Positions 1-9,251 are shown, counted from the first letter of the stretch. The stretch is 64,000 nucleotides of DNA from an uncultured Rhodospirillales bacterium (GCA_903823665.1 CAIJTR010000102.1:1-64000); one strand, 5' to 3'. Notes: generated by a model from the letters alone, not told the origin. Numbers and translations are program-made.

Positions 1-2
1 CA

Positions 3-851
3 TCAGCGTTTCAGCTTCGGGTCGAGCGCATCGCGCAGGCCGTCCCCGAACAGATTGAAGGCGAGCACGGTGAGCAGGATGGAAAGGCCGGGGAAGGTCA
101 GCACCCACCATGCCCGCTGATAATATTGCAATGCGCCAGCCAGCATGGTTCCCCATTCCGGCGTGGGCGGTTGGGCTCCGAGGCCGAGGAAGCCAAGACC
201 AGCGGCGTCCAGAATGGCGGTGGAGAAGCCGAGCGAGGCCTGCACGATGAGCGGGGCGGCGCAGTTCGGCAGCACGGTGCTGAACATCAGCCTCGCCGTG
301 CTGGCGCCCGCGCTGCGGGTGGCGGTGACGTAGTCTCGGGCAAGTTCCGACAGGGCGGAGGCGCGGACGAGGCGGGTGTAGCTGGGGAGTGTGACGATCG
401 AGACGGCGATCATGGCGTTGAACAGGCCTGGGCCGAGGATCGCCACAATGACGATGGCAAGCAACAGGCCGGGGAACACCAGCACCACGTCCATCAGTCG
501 CATGATAATGATATCGACAATGCCGCCGGCGAACGCTGCCGTGAGGCCGAGCACGGTGCCGGTGGTGAGCGAGAGGGCGACGACCATCAAGCCGATCAGG
601 ATGGACAGGCGCGCGCCGTGAATGAGGCGGGAGAGGATGTCTCGGCCCACGTCGTCCGTGCCGAGCGGGAAGGCCCAGCTGCCGCCATCCTGCCAGACCG
701 GCGGAGTGAGGAAGAAGTCGCGGTATTGCTCGATGGGTGAGTAGGGTGCCGCCGCATCGGCAAACACGGCGACGATGACGAGCACCACCAGGAGGGCGAG
801 GCCCACCACGGCACCACGGTTTTCTGAATAGCCTCGCCAGAACGCGCGCAT
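3..851 (-). CDS. dppC: Peptide ABC transporter permease, DppC type
   Basis: Inner-membrane permease of a dipeptide/oligopeptide/nickel-class ABC importer, 282 aa. A first membrane segment lies near residues 14-32, followed by the periplasmic loop typical of DppC/OppC and five more hydrophobic helices. The cytoplasmic coupling (EAA) loop reads SAGASTARLMFSTVLPN. The start ATG overlaps the stop of the upstream dppB-type gene by one base (TGATG), so the two are translationally coupled. The ATPase genes (dppD/dppF) should follow just outside the window. The substrate cannot be told from the permease alone; peptides, nickel and glutathione are all possible. Confidence 0.9.
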   Translation of the reverse strand: MRAFWRGYSENRGAVVGLALLVVLVIVAVFADAAAPYSPIEQYRDFFLTPPVWQDGGSWAFPLGTDDVGRDILSRLIHGARLSILIGLMVVALSLTTGTVLGLTAAFAGGIVDIIIMRLMDVVLVFPGLLLAIVIVAILGPGLFNAMIAVSIVTLPSYTRLVRASALSELARDYVTATRSAGASTARLMFSTVLPNCAAPLIVQASLGFSTAILDAAGLGFLGLGAQPPTPEWGTMLAGALQYYQRAWWVLTFPGLSILLTVLAFNLFGDGLRDALDPKLKR

Positions 852-1855
852 CAGCTGCGGATCCGTGGGTTGAGGAAGCCGTAAGTGACGTCCACGCCGA
901 GGTTCACCGCCATGACGAGGGAGGCGATGAGGAGGGAGCCGCCCTGCAGCACGGGATAGTCTCGTCGCTGGATGGCTTCGACGAGCCAGTGGCCAACGCC
1001 GGGCCAGGCGAAAATCGTCTCGGTCAGGATGGCACCGCTGAGCAGCGATCCGACCTGCAGGCCCACGACGGTGACGACGGGAATGAGTGCGTTGCGGAGC
1101 GCGTGGACGATGATGACGCGATTGGGCGACAGGCCCTTGGCGCGGGCGGTGCGGATGAAGTCCTCGCCCAGCACCTCCAGCATGGCAGAGCGCGTCATGC
1201 GGGCAATGGTGGCGAGCGGGATGGTGCCGAGCACGATTGTGGGCAGGATGAGATGCGAGACGGCGCTGAGCACCGCGCCCTCGTCATCGGAATACCAAGA
1301 GTCGATCAGCATGAAGCCGGACCACGGCACGACGTAGAACATGTCACTGACGCGGCCCGCGACGGGGGTCCAGCCAAGGGTGACCGAGAAGATCAGAATC
1401 ACCATCAGGCCCCACCAGAAAATCGGCATGGAGGCCCCGGTGACTGAAATTCCCATCAGCCCGTAATCGAACGCGGTGCCGCGACGGACGGCGGCGATCA
1501 CACCGAGCGGCAGGCCGAGGATGAGGGCGAAAATCATCGCGCACCCGGCAAGTTCGATGGTGGCGGGGAACAGGGTGAGGAACTCATCCCATACCGCCTG
1601 ATGGGTGACGGTGGAGCTGCCGAGATGGCCGGTGGCCAACTGGCCTTCATAGTCGAGGAACTGTTTCCACAGCGGCTGATCTAGCCCGAACTCGTGGCGC
1701 AGTTGGGCCAAGCGCTCAGGAGCGATGCCGTGCTCGCCAACCCGAACTTCAATCGGGTCGCCGGGCACGGCATGGATCAACAGGAACGCTGCGAGGGTGA
1801 CGCCGAAGAACGTAGGTATGATCAGCGTCACCCGACGCAGGAGAAAGCGCAGCAA
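851..1855 (-). CDS. dppB: Peptide ABC transporter permease, DppB type
   Basis: Partner permease of the same importer, 334 aa. The N-terminus (MLRFLLRRVTLIIPTFFGVT, with AVPGDP shortly after) is diagnostic of DppB/OppB/GsiC permeases. The EAA loop is ARAKGLSPNRVIIVHALRNA near residue 240. About six membrane segments are visible. It starts 4 bases after the stop of the substrate-binding protein gene and overlaps the next permease by one base, so dppA-dppB-dppC form one transcription unit. A long periplasmic loop near residues 180-200 contains DSWYSDDEGA. Confidence 0.92.
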   Translation of the reverse strand: MLRFLLRRVTLIIPTFFGVTLAAFLLIHAVPGDPIEVRVGEHGIAPERLAQLRHEFGLDQPLWKQFLDYEGQLATGHLGSSTVTHQAVWDEFLTLFPATIELAGCAMIFALILGLPLGVIAAVRRGTAFDYGLMGISVTGASMPIFWWGLMVILIFSVTLGWTPVAGRVSDMFYVVPWSGFMLIDSWYSDDEGAVLSAVSHLILPTIVLGTIPLATIARMTRSAMLEVLGEDFIRTARAKGLSPNRVIIVHALRNALIPVVTVVGLQVGSLLSGAILTETIFAWPGVGHWLVEAIQRRDYPVLQGGSLLIASLVMAVNLGVDVTYGFLNPRIRS

Positions 1856-1859
1856 AGCG

Positions 1860-3452
1860 TTATTTCAGATCAACGTTGTTGAACTCGAACGATCCAAGCG
1901 GGCTCATCTTGAAGCCGGTGACCTTGGCGGACATCGGCACGAACACCACTGAGTGTGCGATCAGGAAGAACGGAGCCTGATCGTGCATGATGACCTGCGC
2001 CTGCTCATAGAGCTTGGTGCGCTCGGCTTGATTGGTGGTTTCGGCTGCCTTGTCCACGAGGGCCTGGAAGTCCTTGTTGCACCACTTCGACGCCGAGCCA
2101 CCACCGATGCGGGCGGCTGCACAGCCGGCGAGCGGCACGAAGAAGTTGTCCGGGTCCCCATTGTCACCGGTCCAGCCCAGCTCAGCCATGCCGGCCTCAC
2201 CGTTCTGCACACGTTTGCGGTATTCGCCCCACTCGTAGGAGACGATCTTGGTCTTGATGCCAACCTTGGCGAGATCGGCCTGCATCAGCTCACCAATGCG
2301 CTTGGCGTCGGGGTTGTACGGGCGCTGCACCGGCATGGCCCAGATGTCGGTCTCAAACCCATCCGGGAAGCCCGCTTCAGCCAGCAGCTTCTTGGCGGCG
2401 GCAGGGTCGAACTTAAAGTCCTCGACCTTGTTGTTGTAGCTCCACATGGTCGGCGGGATCAGGTTCTTCGCGGGCAGGCCGGAGCCCTGATAAACCGCGT
2501 CGAGGATCGCCTTCTTGTCGATGGCCATGTTGATGGCGCGGCGCACACGAACGTCGGTGAACGGGGCCTTGAGGTTGTTGAAGGCGAGGTAGCCGATGTT
2601 CAGGCCGGGCTGGCTTGCGAGAACGAGGTTCTTGTCTGCCTTGATGGTGGGAAGGTCAGCCGGAAGCGGGCCGAACGAGATCTGGCACTCACCGGCGCGC
2701 AGCTTGGCCAGACGGACGGCGGGGTCCTTGTTGATGGAGTAGACGAGCACGTCGAGCTTTGGCTTCGCACCCCAATAGCCATCGAAACGCTTGTAGCGGA
2801 TCGTGGCGTCACGCACGTATTGCACGAGCTCGAACGGGCCGGTGCCGATCGGGTCCTGGTCGATCAGCTCAGGCTTGCCGAGTTTGGTCAGCGCGTCGGC
2901 GTATTCCTTCGACTGGATGGTGGCGAAGTCCATCGCAAGGTTGGCGAGGAACGGAGCCTGCGGCTTCTTCAGCACGAATTTGACGGTGTAGTCGTCCACC
3001 TTGGTGATGCTGTCGAGCAGGTCGGGCATGCTCATGTCGTTGAAGTAGTCGTAACCGCCGCCGGTAACCTTGTGGTACGGATTGCTGTCCTTCCACTGGC
3101 GCTCGAAGCTGAAGATCACGTCATCGGCGTTGAAGCCGCGGGTTGGCTTGAAGTTGGCGTTGGATTGCCATTTGCCGTTGTGGCGAAGGTGGAAGGTGAA
3201 GGTTTTGCCGTCCGCGCTCACGTCCCACTTCTCGGCCAGGCCCTCGCCCACTTCGGTGGTGCCGGGCTTGAACTCAACCAGGCGATTGTAGATCGGGCGG
3301 TTGGCGTTGAACGTGGTGCCGGTGGTGTTGATCATCGGGTTGAAGTTCTCGGGCGAACCCTCGGCGCAATAGACCAGCGTTTTCGCTTGCGCGGTGGCCA
3401 TGAACGCCCCCAGCGCCAAGGCGCCGAGCAGCGCCACCTTCGTTTTGGACAT
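1860..3452 (-). CDS. dppA: Periplasmic peptide-binding protein, DppA type
   Basis: Family 5 extracellular solute-binding protein (SBP_bac_5), 530 aa, the receptor for the permeases downstream. A Sec signal peptide covers about residues 1-22 and ends near ATAQA. The family landmarks PIYNRLVEF, GTGPFELVQY and VRRAINMAIDK are present. I chose the ATG at 3452 because GGGAG lies 8 bases before it; an in-frame ATG five codons upstream overlaps that ribosome-binding site. High resemblance to DppA suggests dipeptides or haem-like ligands, but ligand choice in this family is not readable from sequence. Confidence 0.9.
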   Translation of the reverse strand: MSKTKVALLGALALGAFMATAQAKTLVYCAEGSPENFNPMINTTGTTFNANRPIYNRLVEFKPGTTEVGEGLAEKWDVSADGKTFTFHLRHNGKWQSNANFKPTRGFNADDVIFSFERQWKDSNPYHKVTGGGYDYFNDMSMPDLLDSITKVDDYTVKFVLKKPQAPFLANLAMDFATIQSKEYADALTKLGKPELIDQDPIGTGPFELVQYVRDATIRYKRFDGYWGAKPKLDVLVYSINKDPAVRLAKLRAGECQISFGPLPADLPTIKADKNLVLASQPGLNIGYLAFNNLKAPFTDVRVRRAINMAIDKKAILDAVYQGSGLPAKNLIPPTMWSYNNKVEDFKFDPAAAKKLLAEAGFPDGFETDIWAMPVQRPYNPDAKRIGELMQADLAKVGIKTKIVSYEWGEYRKRVQNGEAGMAELGWTGDNGDPDNFFVPLAGCAAARIGGGSASKWCNKDFQALVDKAAETTNQAERTKLYEQAQVIMHDQAPFFLIAHSVVFVPMSAKVTGFKMSPLGSFEFNNVDLK

Positions 3453-3534
3453 ATTTTGAGCTCCCATTGATGGCAGGCCTGCAAATGAACCCGATTGCGG
3501 GCGGGTTGGAAAGGGGCGGCGCGCGGTGATGGCC

Positions 3535-4476
3535 TTAAAGCGCCTTGCGAGCCATGGTCAGTGCCCCTTCGCGTGACTTGGCTGACCCAACGAAACGGCG
3601 GAGATGGACGAACACGGCGTCCGGCACGCCCGTGGCGATGGCGAGTTCGTCCGCCGGCAATCCTGCCCAGGCTTCAGGCAGGGAGAGCTTGGGCTCGAAC
3701 GAGCCGGGTTCAACGGGGACCGTGTCCAGCATCCAATTGCCGTTGGACGACGGGGAGACGGTGAACAGCACCGGCAGCGCTTTGGAGAACACGACGTTCT
3801 TCCAGGGCATGCCGCGTTCCAGCAGCAGAATGCGCGGGTCCTCAGCGGCAGCATGCGCTGCGAGCACGAAGGCCTCAGCGGCGCGTTTGGCTCGCGCCTC
3901 GTTCACCCGGCGGCCGATGATGCCAAGTGCGAAGTCGGCCGCGCGTTGGAACGCAGCGTCACCGGCGTCCAACCCGTTGGCGGCCGGGTCGTCCCATGGC
4001 GGGTTAAAGTCACCAATCAGGGAGGCGAGGCCGAGCGTGTCACGCTGAAGCGGGCCGTCGGTGGCCACACCGTTATCGAGTTCGTCAATCCGGCGTACCA
4101 CCGTCTCATCTATCTCAGTGGCGATGCGAGTGACGAAGGCGACGTCTTGTGGTTGCAAGAGGGCGGCCACCGTGCGCTCGCCATAGGCCTGCCAGATCAG
4201 CCCGGCGGAGGAGTAGGGCGTGCCGTCCGCACGAAGCGGCGCGCCGCGCTGGTGATGATCGAAGCGTTGGGCTGCGGCATCGAAGGTAAAACCAACGTCC
4301 CAGACGACATCCGCACTGTCGATCAGCTCCGGCTTGCGGGTGCGCAGCAAAACGTGATCCCGCCCGGCTTCGTGCAGGCCAAGGGCGAGGCGGAGGGCCG
4401 CGTAGGCGAACACCTCGTCACAATGGAATTTGCCGCTATGGGTTGCGAGAATGGGAAGCTTCTGGTCGGTGGTCAT
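3535..4476 (-). CDS. MYG1 family protein (UPF0160, DHH-like phosphoesterase)
   Basis: MYG1-family protein, 313 aa. The N-terminal signature is intact: ATHSGKFHCDEVFAYAAL, then VVWDVG and RFDHHQRG, the metal-binding Asp/His motifs of a DHH-like fold. Eukaryotic MYG1 is reported to be a 3'-5' RNA exonuclease; the bacterial role is not settled, so nuclease or phosphoesterase activity is inference. It lies between the last liv gene (24-base gap to livM) and dppA (82-base gap) on the same strand, so it could be co-transcribed with either operon. No membrane segment or signal peptide. Confidence 0.85.
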   Translation of the reverse strand: MTTDQKLPILATHSGKFHCDEVFAYAALRLALGLHEAGRDHVLLRTRKPELIDSADVVWDVGFTFDAAAQRFDHHQRGAPLRADGTPYSSAGLIWQAYGERTVAALLQPQDVAFVTRIATEIDETVVRRIDELDNGVATDGPLQRDTLGLASLIGDFNPPWDDPAANGLDAGDAAFQRAADFALGIIGRRVNEARAKRAAEAFVLAAHAAAEDPRILLLERGMPWKNVVFSKALPVLFTVSPSSNGNWMLDTVPVEPGSFEPKLSLPEAWAGLPADELAIATGVPDAVFVHLRRFVGSAKSREGALTMARKAL

Positions 4477-4500
4477 GGCTGTGGTCCTGTTCAGGGCCGT

Positions 4501-5565
4501 TCAGCCCCGCTTGCGCAGCCGGCCGACGAGCCCGTTGGGGAAGAAGTAGACGATCACGACGAACAGAACACCGAGCCAGAGCAGCCAGCGATCCGGGTTG
4601 ATAAGGCGGGGCAGCACCGGCACGTTTTGCACCAACGCAGACAGCGCCGCCAGCCCAGGCTGCAACTCATATTGCGCCAGCACGATCAGCACCGCACCAA
4701 GCATGGGGCCATACAGCGTGCCCATGCCGCCGATGACGGTCATCAGCAAAATGCCGTCCACCATGATCTCGAACGACATGGAGGCGGCGGGGCCGTTGTA
4801 GCGCAGCACCAGGGCCAGCATGCCGCCGGCGAGTGTCGCCATCACGGCACCGATCACGCCGGCGAGGGTGCGGTGGAGCAGGATGGAGTAACCCAGCGCC
4901 TCCGCCCGGAACTCGTTCTCGCGGATGGCCTGCAGCACGCGGCCGAAGGGGGAGTTCACGATGCGCAGCATGAGCAGGAACAGCAGCGTGGCGGTGGTGA
5001 ACACGAGGTAGTAGGTGACGACGCGACCGTCGATGCGAACGCCGAGGAATGGCTGGGAGAGCAGGCGGAAGGCGGGGGTGAGCAGATGCGGGACGGAGAA
5101 CGTGAGCCCGTCCTCTCCGCCGGTGATATCGCGCAGTTGCGAGGCAAGGATGAGGGCGAAGCTGGCGAAGGCGAGCGTGACCATCGAGAAGAACAGCGCA
5201 CGCAGTCTCAGGCTCAGCAGCCCGATGGCGGCGGCGAGCAGAGTGGAGACAATGATGGCAACGAGGAGACCGAGGGCGATGGCACCCCAGCTGGTGTCCC
5301 AGTTCAGCGCAATCGCCACACCGTAGGCGCCGATGCCGAAAAACATGGCGTGCGCGAAGGACACGATGCCGGTGTAGCCGAGCACGATGTCATAGCTCGC
5401 GGCCAGCACGATGAAGATGCAGATGCGTGACGCAACACCCAGCGCCTTGGTGCCGGGAAACAGGAACGGGGCAAAGGCGAGGGCCACGAAGGCTGCGATC
5501 AGCAGGAGGGCGAGGATACGGCTGCGTGGGCGGTCACCGGACAGGATGTGGTCGAGCGGGCTCAT
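4501..5565 (-). CDS. livM: Branched-chain amino acid ABC permease LivM
   Basis: Second permease of a HAAT-family importer, 354 aa, with about nine hydrophobic segments. The LivM landmark YDIVLGYTGIVSFAHAMFFG is near residue 60 and the coupling helix EFRAEALGYS near residue 225. It follows livH with a short gap. The reading frame also allows a GTG start at 5577, but GGAG lies only one base before it; ATG 5565 is preferred. A 12-base repeat (CATGAGCCCGCT) occurs both at the livH stop and at this start, hinting at a small local duplication. Confidence 0.9.
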   Translation of the reverse strand: MSPLDHILSGDRPRSRILALLLIAAFVALAFAPFLFPGTKALGVASRICIFIVLAASYDIVLGYTGIVSFAHAMFFGIGAYGVAIALNWDTSWGAIALGLLVAIIVSTLLAAAIGLLSLRLRALFFSMVTLAFASFALILASQLRDITGGEDGLTFSVPHLLTPAFRLLSQPFLGVRIDGRVVTYYLVFTTATLLFLLMLRIVNSPFGRVLQAIRENEFRAEALGYSILLHRTLAGVIGAVMATLAGGMLALVLRYNGPAASMSFEIMVDGILLMTVIGGMGTLYGPMLGAVLIVLAQYELQPGLAALSALVQNVPVLPRLINPDRWLLWLGVLFVVIVYFFPNGLVGRLRKRG

Positions 5566-5589
5566 GATTTCATGCACACTCCAGCGGGC

Positions 5590-6567
5590 TCATGACTTCG
5601 CCAACGGGAACAGGCCGCGCGGACGCCAGAGCAGGATAAGCGTCATCAGCAGAATGGTCGAGCCGAGCGACAGGCGGGGGGCGAGGTAGCCGGTGTAGTT
5701 GGTGACCAGCCCCACCAGCACGCTGGCGACGAAGGCTCCCCCGATCGAGCCCATGCCGCCCATGATGAGAATGATGAACACCAGGATCATCATCTCCGGC
5801 CCGAGGGAGGCGGTGACGAGGCCCTGATACAGCCCCCACATCACGCCACCGACGCCCGCCAACGAGCAGCCGGTGACGAAGACGGCGACAAACAGGCGGC
5901 GCACGCGGAAGCCGAGAGCCTCGACCATTTCGAGGTTCTCAACGCCTGCCCGGACCATCAGGCCCAGCCTTGTGCGGGTGAGCACGAGTTGCAGCAGCGC
6001 GAACACCGCGAGGCCGAGGCCCACGGCGGCGAGGCGGTAAATTTCGATGGAGGCCCCGAGGAACGCCACGCTGCCTTGCAGGGCGAGTGGTTTGGCGACG
6101 GGGATGGGGTTGGCCCCCCAGACCGCCACCAGCAATTCCTGCAGCACGATCAGGCCGCCGACGGTGATGAGGATTTGCCTCAGATGTGAGCCATAGACCC
6201 TACGGATGATGATGCGCTCGAACACGAAGCCGACGGCACCGCACAGGATAATCGCGGCCATCAGCGCCAATGCGACGAGTGCGAGGGCGGCTGGCCATGT
6301 GCCGTTTTGTTGCAGGTTCGGCAGGGCTGCGACGACGGTGGTGGCGGTGTAGGCACCCAGGCTGATGAAGGCACCATGCGCGAAGGTGATGACGTCCATC
6401 AGGCCGAAGATGAGCGTGAGCCCGGATGCCATCAGGAACAGCATCATGCCCATGGCGGCCCCGGCGACCGTCAACGTCAGCCAGATCGGGCCGGGCATGA
6501 AGGGGAGGGCTGCGAGCATCAGGGCTGGGAGCAGCAGGCGGGGGAGCCAGTCGGTTTTCGGCTTCAT
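5590..6567 (-). CDS. livH: Branched-chain amino acid ABC permease LivH
   Basis: First permease of the Liv-type importer, 325 aa. Membrane segments fill the protein. The motif GLTLIFGLMDVITFAHGAFISLGAY near residue 50 (first 20 residues are diagnostic) and the coupling loop ENLEMVEALGFRVRR are typical of LivH. The frame stays open 65 codons upstream, but those residues are the livF shadow frame. The ATG at 6567 overlaps the livF stop as ATGA, so this is the real start and the two genes are coupled. Confidence 0.92.
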   Translation of the reverse strand: MKPKTDWLPRLLLPALMLAALPFMPGPIWLTLTVAGAAMGMMLFLMASGLTLIFGLMDVITFAHGAFISLGAYTATTVVAALPNLQQNGTWPAALALVALALMAAIILCGAVGFVFERIIIRRVYGSHLRQILITVGGLIVLQELLVAVWGANPIPVAKPLALQGSVAFLGASIEIYRLAAVGLGLAVFALLQLVLTRTRLGLMVRAGVENLEMVEALGFRVRRLFVAVFVTGCSLAGVGGVMWGLYQGLVTASLGPEMMILVFIILIMGGMGSIGGAFVASVLVGLVTNYTGYLAPRLSLGSTILLMTLILLWRPRGLFPLAKS

Positions 6568-7289
6568 TGGTGGCTCGCGAGACTGAGGCCGAGCAGGTGG
6601 GTTTGCAGGTCGGCATCGGCTGCGAGCGTTGCCATGCTGCCGCTGTGGATGATGCGGCCATTGTCCATCACCGCCACGCTGTCCCCGACCGAACAGGCCA
6701 TGTGGAAGTTCTGTTCGACGAGCAGGATGGTGGTGGCGCGGGCCTTCAGCTCCAGAAAGCATTCGATCAGTTGGTCGATGACGGCGGGGGCAAGGCCCTT
6801 GGTGGGTTCATCGACGATGAGCAGGCGGCGTTCCTCCACAATGGCGCGGGCGACGGCGAGCATTTGCTTTTGCCCGCCGGACATCAGGCCTGCACGGTCG
6901 GTCCATTTTGTTTTGAGGATGGGAAAGAAGCGGAACACGTCGTCCAGCCGTGCCTCGTCAAAGCGTGCGCTGTGGGCTGCGAGTTTCAGATTTTCCTGCA
7001 CGGTCAGCTGCGTGAAGATGCCCATATTCTCCGGCACATAGGCGATGCCGAGGCGGGCGATTTCTGGGGTGGCGAGGCGCTCGATCGCTTGGCCGTCGAA
7101 ACGGATGGTGCCGTGATGTGGTGGCCAGAGCCCCATGATGCTGCGCAGGCTGGTGGTTTTGCCAGCACCGTTGCGGCCGAGGAGCATGGTAACTTCACCG
7201 CGCGGCACGACGAGATCGACGCCGTGCAGGATGTGGTAGGCCCCGATATCGGTGGCGATGGCTTCGAGCGTGAGCAGCGCCTCGGTCAT
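6564..7289 (-). CDS. livF: Branched-chain amino acid ABC ATPase LivF
   Basis: ATP-binding subunit, 241 aa. Walker A is GRNGAGKTTSLR near residue 38, the ABC signature is MSGGQKQMLAVARA near residue 139, and Walker B is RLLIVDEPTKGL. The LivF-specific phrase YVPENMGIFTQLTVQENL is present. It overlaps livG upstream and livH downstream by four bases each (ATGA), so livG-livF-livH are translationally coupled. It works as a heterodimer with LivG on the LivHM membrane core. Confidence 0.95.
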   Translation of the reverse strand: MTEALLTLEAIATDIGAYHILHGVDLVVPRGEVTMLLGRNGAGKTTSLRSIMGLWPPHHGTIRFDGQAIERLATPEIARLGIAYVPENMGIFTQLTVQENLKLAAHSARFDEARLDDVFRFFPILKTKWTDRAGLMSGGQKQMLAVARAIVEERRLLIVDEPTKGLAPAVIDQLIECFLELKARATTILLVEQNFHMACSVGDSVAVMDNGRIIHSGSMATLAADADLQTHLLGLSLASHQ

Positions 7290-8038
7290 CGGCGCACGCC
7301 CAGATAGGCTTCTTGCACGACGGGAAGCGCCACCACTTCGGCCGGGTCGCCATCGGCCACGAGGGTGCCGTTGTGCAGGACGATGATGCGGTCGGCGAGC
7401 CTGCGCACAACGTCCATTTTGTGTTCCACGAGCAAAATGGTTTTGTCGCCCTGGCGTTTGATGGCTTCGATGAGGTCGAGCAACACCGGCACTTCATCGA
7501 CGCTCATGCCCGCCGTGGGTTCGTCAAACATGAAGATGTCCGGCTCCAACGCCAGCATCAGCGCCACTTCGAGTTTGCGTTGGTCGCCGTGTGAGAGGGC
7601 CGCGGCAGGCAGATGCGATTTGGCGGCTAGGGCCACGCGTTCGAGATAGGCCATGGCCTGCTCAATGAGGTTGCGATGCGAGGTGGCCATACTGAACAGA
7701 TCGACCCCTGCCCTGCTGCGCGCCTGCACGGCGAGGCGGACGTTTTCGAGCACGCTGAGATGCGGGAACAGATTGGTCAGCTGGAACGCGCGACCGATCC
7801 CGCGCCGCGCTCGCTGATGCACGCCGAGGCCGGTTACGTTCTCACCCCCGAACCAGACGCTGCCGGAGGTGGCGGCGAGTTGGCCGGAGATGAGGTTGAA
7901 ATAGGTCGTCTTGCCCGCGCCGTTCGGCCCCACGATGGCCGTGAGGGTGCCCGGCTGAAATGCGCAGGTGACCGCATTCACGGCCACCTGCCCGCCGAAG
8001 CGGATGGTGAGGTCGCGGGTTTCGAGCAGACAGCTCAA
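7286..8038 (-). CDS. livG: Branched-chain amino acid ABC ATPase LivG
   Basis: ATP-binding subunit, 250 aa. Walker A is GPNGAGKTTYFNLISG, signature LSHGDQRKLEVALML, Walker B DIFMFDEPTAGM, and the LivG hallmark IGRAFQLTNLFPHLSVLENV is present. The start is unusual. A TAA stop lies two codons upstream in frame and the first possible initiator is TTG at 8038, which sits inside a duplicated copy of the livK 3' end (see the repeat at 8034-8091). No other ATG or GTG occurs before the conserved N-terminal strand. The LivG stop overlaps the livF start by four bases. Confidence 0.92.
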   Translation of the reverse strand: MSCLLETRDLTIRFGGQVAVNAVTCAFQPGTLTAIVGPNGAGKTTYFNLISGQLAATSGSVWFGGENVTGLGVHQRARRGIGRAFQLTNLFPHLSVLENVRLAVQARSRAGVDLFSMATSHRNLIEQAMAYLERVALAAKSHLPAAALSHGDQRKLEVALMLALEPDIFMFDEPTAGMSVDEVPVLLDLIEAIKRQGDKTILLVEHKMDVVRRLADRIIVLHNGTLVADGDPAEVVALPVVQEAYLGVRR

Positions 8039-8091
8039 CGCTTATTCAGGATCGGCATCCGCCTCAACGCTTGTTCAGGATCGGCACCTGC
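8034..8091 (-). repeat. 29-bp tandem duplication at the livK/livG junction
   Basis: Positions 8034-8062 and 8063-8091 are adjacent copies of the same 29 bases, 26 of 29 identical. The right copy encodes the last LivK residues (PILNKR) and the stop. The left copy is non-coding for LivK but supplies the TTG that now opens livG and the TAA just before it. It looks like a slippage duplication of the 3' end of livK that was then used as the livG initiation region. Confidence 0.9.
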
Positions 8092-9251
8092 ATGTCGTTG
8101 ATGCCGATTTCGCGTGTGAGGGTCGGCACGGCCCAGGCGAGTGCCGGATCGACAGTGATCTTGAAGCCATACATGGATTGCAGCGCCTGATGATCCTCGG
8201 CGCGGAACTGCATCTTGCCCTTTGGCGTGTCGAAGGACATGCCCTCCATCGCCTTGATCAATGTTTCGCTGTCGGTGGCACCGTTGGTTTTGGTCAGAGC
8301 CGCGACTGCTGCGGAGGCGGCCGAGAAGCCACCGGCGGTGAAGAAGTCTGGCGGCGTGTTGAAGCGCTTGGTGTGCTCAGCCACCAGCCAGTCATTCGCC
8401 AGGTTCTTCGGGATCGCGTAGTAGTAATACGTGGCCCCTTCCATGCCCGGGAACTGCTTGTAGGCGGCCATGGCGGGCAGAATGTTGCCGCCGGTGGCGA
8501 CGTCGATGTTCTGACGCTCTGGGGCCAGCGATTTCAGGGCGGCGAGCGGGTTGCCGCCGGCCCAGATGACAAACAGCACCTTGTGGCCCTGCTCCTTGCC
8601 GAGCGCGTCGAAGATGCGTTGGGCTGGGGCGGTGAAATCGGTGGTGGTGGGCGGGGCATATTCCTCATGGACGAGTTTCGCTCCGGTGCCCTCAAGCGCC
8701 TTGCGGAAGGCGGCAACACCGTCACGGCCGAAGGCGTAGTCCTGTGCCAGCGTGGCGATCACGGTGCCGGGCTTGCCGAGGGCCACGGCGTTGGAGATGG
8801 CGTCCTGCGAGGAGTTGCGGCCGGTGCGGAAGATGTAGCGGTTCCATTTGTCGCCGGTGATGGCGTCGGCCACGGCCGGTTCCACGATCAAGATTTTCTT
8901 GAACTCGGCGGCGACGGGCAGCATGGCGAGTGCCACGCCGGAATTGGTGCCGCCGACGGCGAGATCGACGTTGTCGTCACCGAACGCTTCAGAGAGTGCG
9001 TTGCGGCCGACGTCCGGCTTGTTCTGGCTGTCCTTGATGATGACCTCGATCTTGCGACCGGCGACCATCACGGTGCCGTGGGTTTCGTATTCCAGGCCGA
9101 GCTGGAAGCCGGTGATGGTCTGCTTTGCGTAGGCTTCGAGTGGGCCGGTGCTGTCGGCGATCAGCGCCACCTTGATGGGGTCTGCGGCCATTGCGGGCGC
9201 AATCAGACCGATGGCGAGGGCGGCGGTGAGCAGGAGCTTTTTGCCGGTCAT
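8064..9251 (-). CDS. livK: Branched-chain amino acid-binding protein LivK type
   Basis: Periplasmic binding protein of the HAAT class (Peripla_BP_6 fold), 395 aa. Signal peptide about residues 1-22 (MTGKKLLLTAALAIGLIAPA then MAA). The mature protein begins with the family pattern DPIKVALIADSTGPLEAYAK; near residue 150 is FRTGRNSSQDAISNAVA. It heads the liv operon and is followed by livG through the tandem duplication. The promoter should lie in the 77 bases 9252-9328, which contain an ATATTTTTCG AT-rich patch and GGAGA before the start. The ligand may be leucine-type amino acids or another HAAT substrate such as amides or urea; the sequence does not decide. Confidence 0.9.
   Translation of the reverse strand: MTGKKLLLTAALAIGLIAPAMAADPIKVALIADSTGPLEAYAKQTITGFQLGLEYETHGTVMVAGRKIEVIIKDSQNKPDVGRNALSEAFGDDNVDLAVGGTNSGVALAMLPVAAEFKKILIVEPAVADAITGDKWNRYIFRTGRNSSQDAISNAVALGKPGTVIATLAQDYAFGRDGVAAFRKALEGTGAKLVHEEYAPPTTTDFTAPAQRIFDALGKEQGHKVLFVIWAGGNPLAALKSLAPERQNIDVATGGNILPAMAAYKQFPGMEGATYYYYAIPKNLANDWLVAEHTKRFNTPPDFFTAGGFSAASAAVAALTKTNGATDSETLIKAMEGMSFDTPKGKMQFRAEDHQALQSMYGFKITVDPALAWAVPTLTREIGINDMQVPILNKR

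Noticed and set aside
3604-5430. A 608-residue plus-strand frame across MYG1 and livM
   Set aside because: Crosses two convincing minus-strand genes and their gap; Gln/His/Gly-rich with no domain.
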